Positions 61,327 through 64,000 of a DNA stretch of 64,000 bases are shown one piece after another (position 1 is the stretch's first letter; each line of letters starts with the position of its first letter). A program made the position numbers and the translations under genes. Where the stretch lies: contig OZ218960.1 of assembly GCA_965112735.1 (NCBI GenBank), positions 1,798,001 through 1,862,000 of the forward strand. The letters are read 5' to 3'. The DNA is from Phaeosaccion multiseriatum (lineage: Eukaryota > Ochrophyta, other classes). A model generated the notes under the pieces. The model saw nothing but the letters and a program-made list of their open reading frames with translations. It did no database searches and was not told the DNA's origin.

Positions 61327-63633
61327 ATGACGGTGGCAGGACCAGCAAGGGCAGGAGATTGGAAAGGCAGGAGAGGCGCGGGGAGAGGCGTCGCGGCACA
61401 GGCAGTCATGGCGATGGCCCTCCTCACGGGCCCCGGACGTTCCTCTTTCGCCTTTTGTACCCTCAGACTGCTGGGCGGGTGGGGTGAGGCAGGGCGGCGG
61501 AGGCCACTCCCCTTCCAGCGGCTGGGTGCCAGCCAACCATCCCCACGCTGCCCCCAGCTGGGGCATCAGCAGCAGCCGCAGCCGCAGCAGCAGCAGGAAC
61601 AGAGGCGCGGCATCGGCTGCCTCCTTGGGGCCTCGATGTTTTCCTCCGGTGGCAGCAGAAGCAGGGGTGTGATGGGCATGCATGGGGGAGGAGCAACAGG
61701 AGCAGCATCAGTGCTCGCCGTAGTGGCTCCAGGGCCAGGGGGGGGAGCTGTGGCCAGGACCAACAGCAGTAGCAGTAGCAGTAGTGTCAGCGTTTCGGCT
61801 CCACGCTGGGTGCTTTCGGGCCCTCCCTACCCAGCCACACCCCGCGCGGCCGTGAGCCTTGCATCGGAATGGCTCTCTTTGTATGACGTTTTTGATGCAA
61901 CGAGATCTGCAGAGGAGCTCTTGGCCAAGGCGGCAGGCTTTCCTTCCTCCCGGGACATGATGCTATCCTTAGGCGATGCGTACCACACTGCCGCACCAGC
62001 AGCAGCAGGAGGAGCAGGAGGAGAGGGAAGAGAAGGAGCAGGAGGAAAGGAAGAGGCCGCAGGAGCAGCAGGAATGAGCGAGGAGCAGTGGGCGGACTTT
62101 GCAGGGCTGTGCTCTCGGCGCGCCTTGCACGAGCCGGTGCAGTACATTGTGGGCGAGTGGGACTTCCACCTCATCACCCTCAAGGTCAGTGGGAGTGGGT
62201 GAGTTATTTTATAGGGCATTCTTATCGTTTGCGAATGCTATACAAGGGAACCAGTGGGTGGGTGGGTGGGTGGGTGAGCGAGTGACTGACTGACTGACTG
62301 AGTGAGTGAGTGAGTGACTCAGGGACTGAGTGTGTGAGTAAGTGGATGATTGACTGAGTGAGGAAGGGAGAGAGGGAATGAGTGATTGAGTTGAGTGAGT
62401 GAGTGAGTCAATGAGTGATTGAGTGAGTGACTGTTTGCTTGAGTGAGTGAGTGAGGGAGTGGTTGAATGATTGAGTGACTGGGTGAATGAGTGAATGAAT
62501 AAGTGAGTAAGTGAGGGAGTCAGAGGCAATGGGTTGGCATGGCATGGCAAACATTCGTCGGTCAGCGCCGAAGAGCAGGCTGGAAAACAATTTCAAGCGC
62601 AGTTCAACAGCAACCAGTGGAGTCATTAGTCAAGCGCTGCTTCCCTTCCTTCCCTCGGTGTCCTGCCTCTTTCTACTCTCCTTCAACTTGCTCATGCGTT
62701 GTTTCTGCTGTGCCTCTCCTCCACCTCCCTCCCCTCTCCCTCCATCCCCTCCCCTTCCTCCCTCCCTGCCCCCCCCCACCCTCCTCTGCCCCTTTCACCT
62801 CCTTCCCCTGCAGATGGAGGCACCGATTCTCATTCCTCGTCCGGAGACGGAGGAGCTCGTGGAGATGCTCCTGCCTCCCCTGCAGGACCTCATTCATGCC
62901 AGGCAGGCACGACAAGCCTCTTCCTCTAGCACCCCTACCACACCCACCACCACCACCACCACCACCAGTACTACTAACACTCCTACCGCTACTACTACTA
63001 CTACCGCTCATGGTAGTGGCGATGCAACACTGAGGCTCCTCGACGTGGGTAGCGGCACCGGGGCCATCGGCCTTGCTCTCCTCAGCGCACTGCCCCCCTC
63101 GGGGAGAAGTGACCCCAGGGGGACAGCGGTGGTGCGCGTGGAGGCCGAGGCGATCGACCCTCATCCGACGGCGATCCGATTGGCGTTACAGAATGCTCAG
63201 GACCTCGGGTTGGGAGACAGGTACACCTGCCTGCAGCAGACCATGAGAGAGTACGCTGCTGCTCGTGATGAGTGGGGCGTGGAGGACGGGGCCGAAGTGG
63301 AGGGGTCCTTTAATGACAGTGACCAGAGCAAGGCCCAACAGCAGCAGCAGCAGCAGCAGCAGCGGGGGGGCGAAAGTTTCCGCGTCGAGGAGGAGAAGGA
63401 GGAGAAGAGCAACCCTAAACTCTTCGACCTCATTGTGAGCAACCCCCCTTACATCCCCGAGGCAGACATGATCGGGCTGGATGCCGACGTTTCTCACTAT
63501 GAGGACCACGGAGCCCTCTGCGGCGGTCAGGATGGTCTCGACGTGGTGAGGGACATTCTCGCAGCGGCACCTCGGCTGCTGAGGGCGGACGGTCTCAGGC
63601 AGGTGTGGATGGAGGTGGATACGTCGCATCCAG
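61327..63633 (+). CDS. prmC: PrmC/HemK protein-(glutamine-N5) methyltransferase, 3' end outside window
   Basis: Two exons, 61327-62184 and 62814-63633, in phase (559 codons so far). Exon 2 ends at a GTTGGT donor in VDTSHPG, so a short last exon must follow, probably beyond the window. The N-terminus is long and Gly/Gln/Ser-rich. A leader could start at the internal ATG 61408 (MAMALLTGPGRSSFAF), suggesting an organelle. Helical domain: HEPVQYIVGEWDFHLITLK. Then PILIPRPETEELVEMLL, SAM motif LLDVGSGTGAIGLALL, and the catalytic NPPY in DLIVSNPPYIPEADM. Known role: methylation of the Gln in the GGQ motif of class I release factors. Two low-complexity insertions (a Thr-rich run before the SAM motif and a Gln run before NPPY) interrupt the catalytic domain. 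Confidence 0.9.
62255..62516. repeat. (GAGT/GACT)n repeat in intron
   Basis: Imperfect tetranucleotide repeat in the PrmC/HemK intron. Confidence 0.9.
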
Positions 63634-64000
63634 GTTGGTGATTGGTGTTTGAGTGAGTGAGTTACTACGTCGGTCATGAAGTTAATGAGTTAGGTAACTA
63701 AGTTAGATGGAGAGGTGAGGAGTTGAAGATGGGGCGGTTAGGGGGCTTGGAGGTTTGGGGTTTGAGGTGGGTGGGGGTGGGGCAGAGTGGGGTCAACGCG
63801 GAGGTGGAGGGGCAGCGAGAGAAGCATTTGTCTCCCCGGTATTTCGGGAAGACGAGGGGGGGGGAGAGGCAGCTTGAATTTTTTTGCTCATTTGGTCCGT
63901 CTGTCTGTGTGTCTGTCTGTATCTCTGTCTGTCTTCTTTCTTCCATACGTGAAAATGAAAGTGTCCTCCTCCCTCCTCTCCTCTCCTCTGTTTGTTCGCC
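63634..64000. other. Intron or 3' flank of the PrmC/HemK gene
   Basis: Begins with a donor-like GTTGGTGATT and continues as G-rich sequence without a recognisable final exon. Confidence 0.4.

Overview
This window is nuclear DNA from a eukaryote: genes are split by short GT-AG introns and there is no operon structure. The most likely source is a stramenopile (ochrophyte) alga with a red-lineage secondary plastid. Support comes from a plastid-type bipartite leader (signal peptide followed by a GFVAP-like motif) on a methyltransferase, a second plastid-like leader on a signal peptidase I, and a single-exon ankyrin-type protein of the 'CPW' kind common in brown algae and eustigmatophytes. The species cannot be fixed from sequence alone. 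The DNA is very rich in microsatellites: (CTC)n/(GAG)n, (GGGA)n, (GT)n, (TCAC)n and (CATA)n, in introns and also inside coding exons, where they encode long Glu, Gly, Gln, Asn and Ser runs.

Layout. 1-2.6 kb: 3' end of an EF-hand gene (+). 3.1-4.5 kb: an unrecognised single-exon protein (-). 5.2-15.2 kb: a nine-exon gene (-) for a protein of about 2,347 aa with coiled coils, TRAF-like zinc fingers and a SAM domain. 15.9-17.3 kb: an acidic single-pass membrane protein (+). 18.1-26.9 kb: a second very large low-complexity gene (-), nine exons, about 2,264 aa. 27.1-27.9 kb: an alpha-kinase (+). 29.0-29.2 kb: a broken ubiquitin unit. 29.5-35.5 kb: an APH kinase-HAD protein and an FAD monooxygenase-like protein (-) that touch or are fused. 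35.8-36.9 kb: ankyrin-type protein (+). 37.4-39.3 kb: archaeal-type methyltransferase (-). 39.4-41.9 kb: signal peptidase I (+). 42.3-43.9 kb: ATG8 (-). 44.2-51.4 kb: DDX27/Drs1 DEAD-box helicase (+). 52.1-52.9 kb: MYND zinc-finger protein (-). 53.0-53.7 kb: a coding-like relic carrying a MITE-like element. 53.8-56.4 kb: formiminotransferase-domain protein (+). 57.6-60.9 kb: heat shock factor (-). 61.3 kb to the edge: PrmC/HemK methyltransferase (+, partial).

Genes strongly tend to alternate as head-to-head pairs with short shared upstream regions (148 to about 700 bp) and tail-to-tail pairs. Functions are mostly independent housekeeping roles: ribosome biogenesis (DDX27), translation termination (PrmC), autophagy (ATG8), stress transcription (HSF), and protein processing and methylation probably in the plastid. 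Exon structures were worked out by hand from splice consensus and codon phase; all junctions agree in phase except the last exon of DDX27.

The most unusual signal is an 11-bp word, GTATCACCAAC (reverse complement GTTGGTGATAC). It occurs 14 times exactly and about ten more times with one mismatch, mostly between 5.6 and 29.8 kb. It lies in both orientations and in several reading frames (LVIQ, VGDT, VSPT), often inside CAG/CTG tracts, and three copies sit at or next to 3' splice sites.
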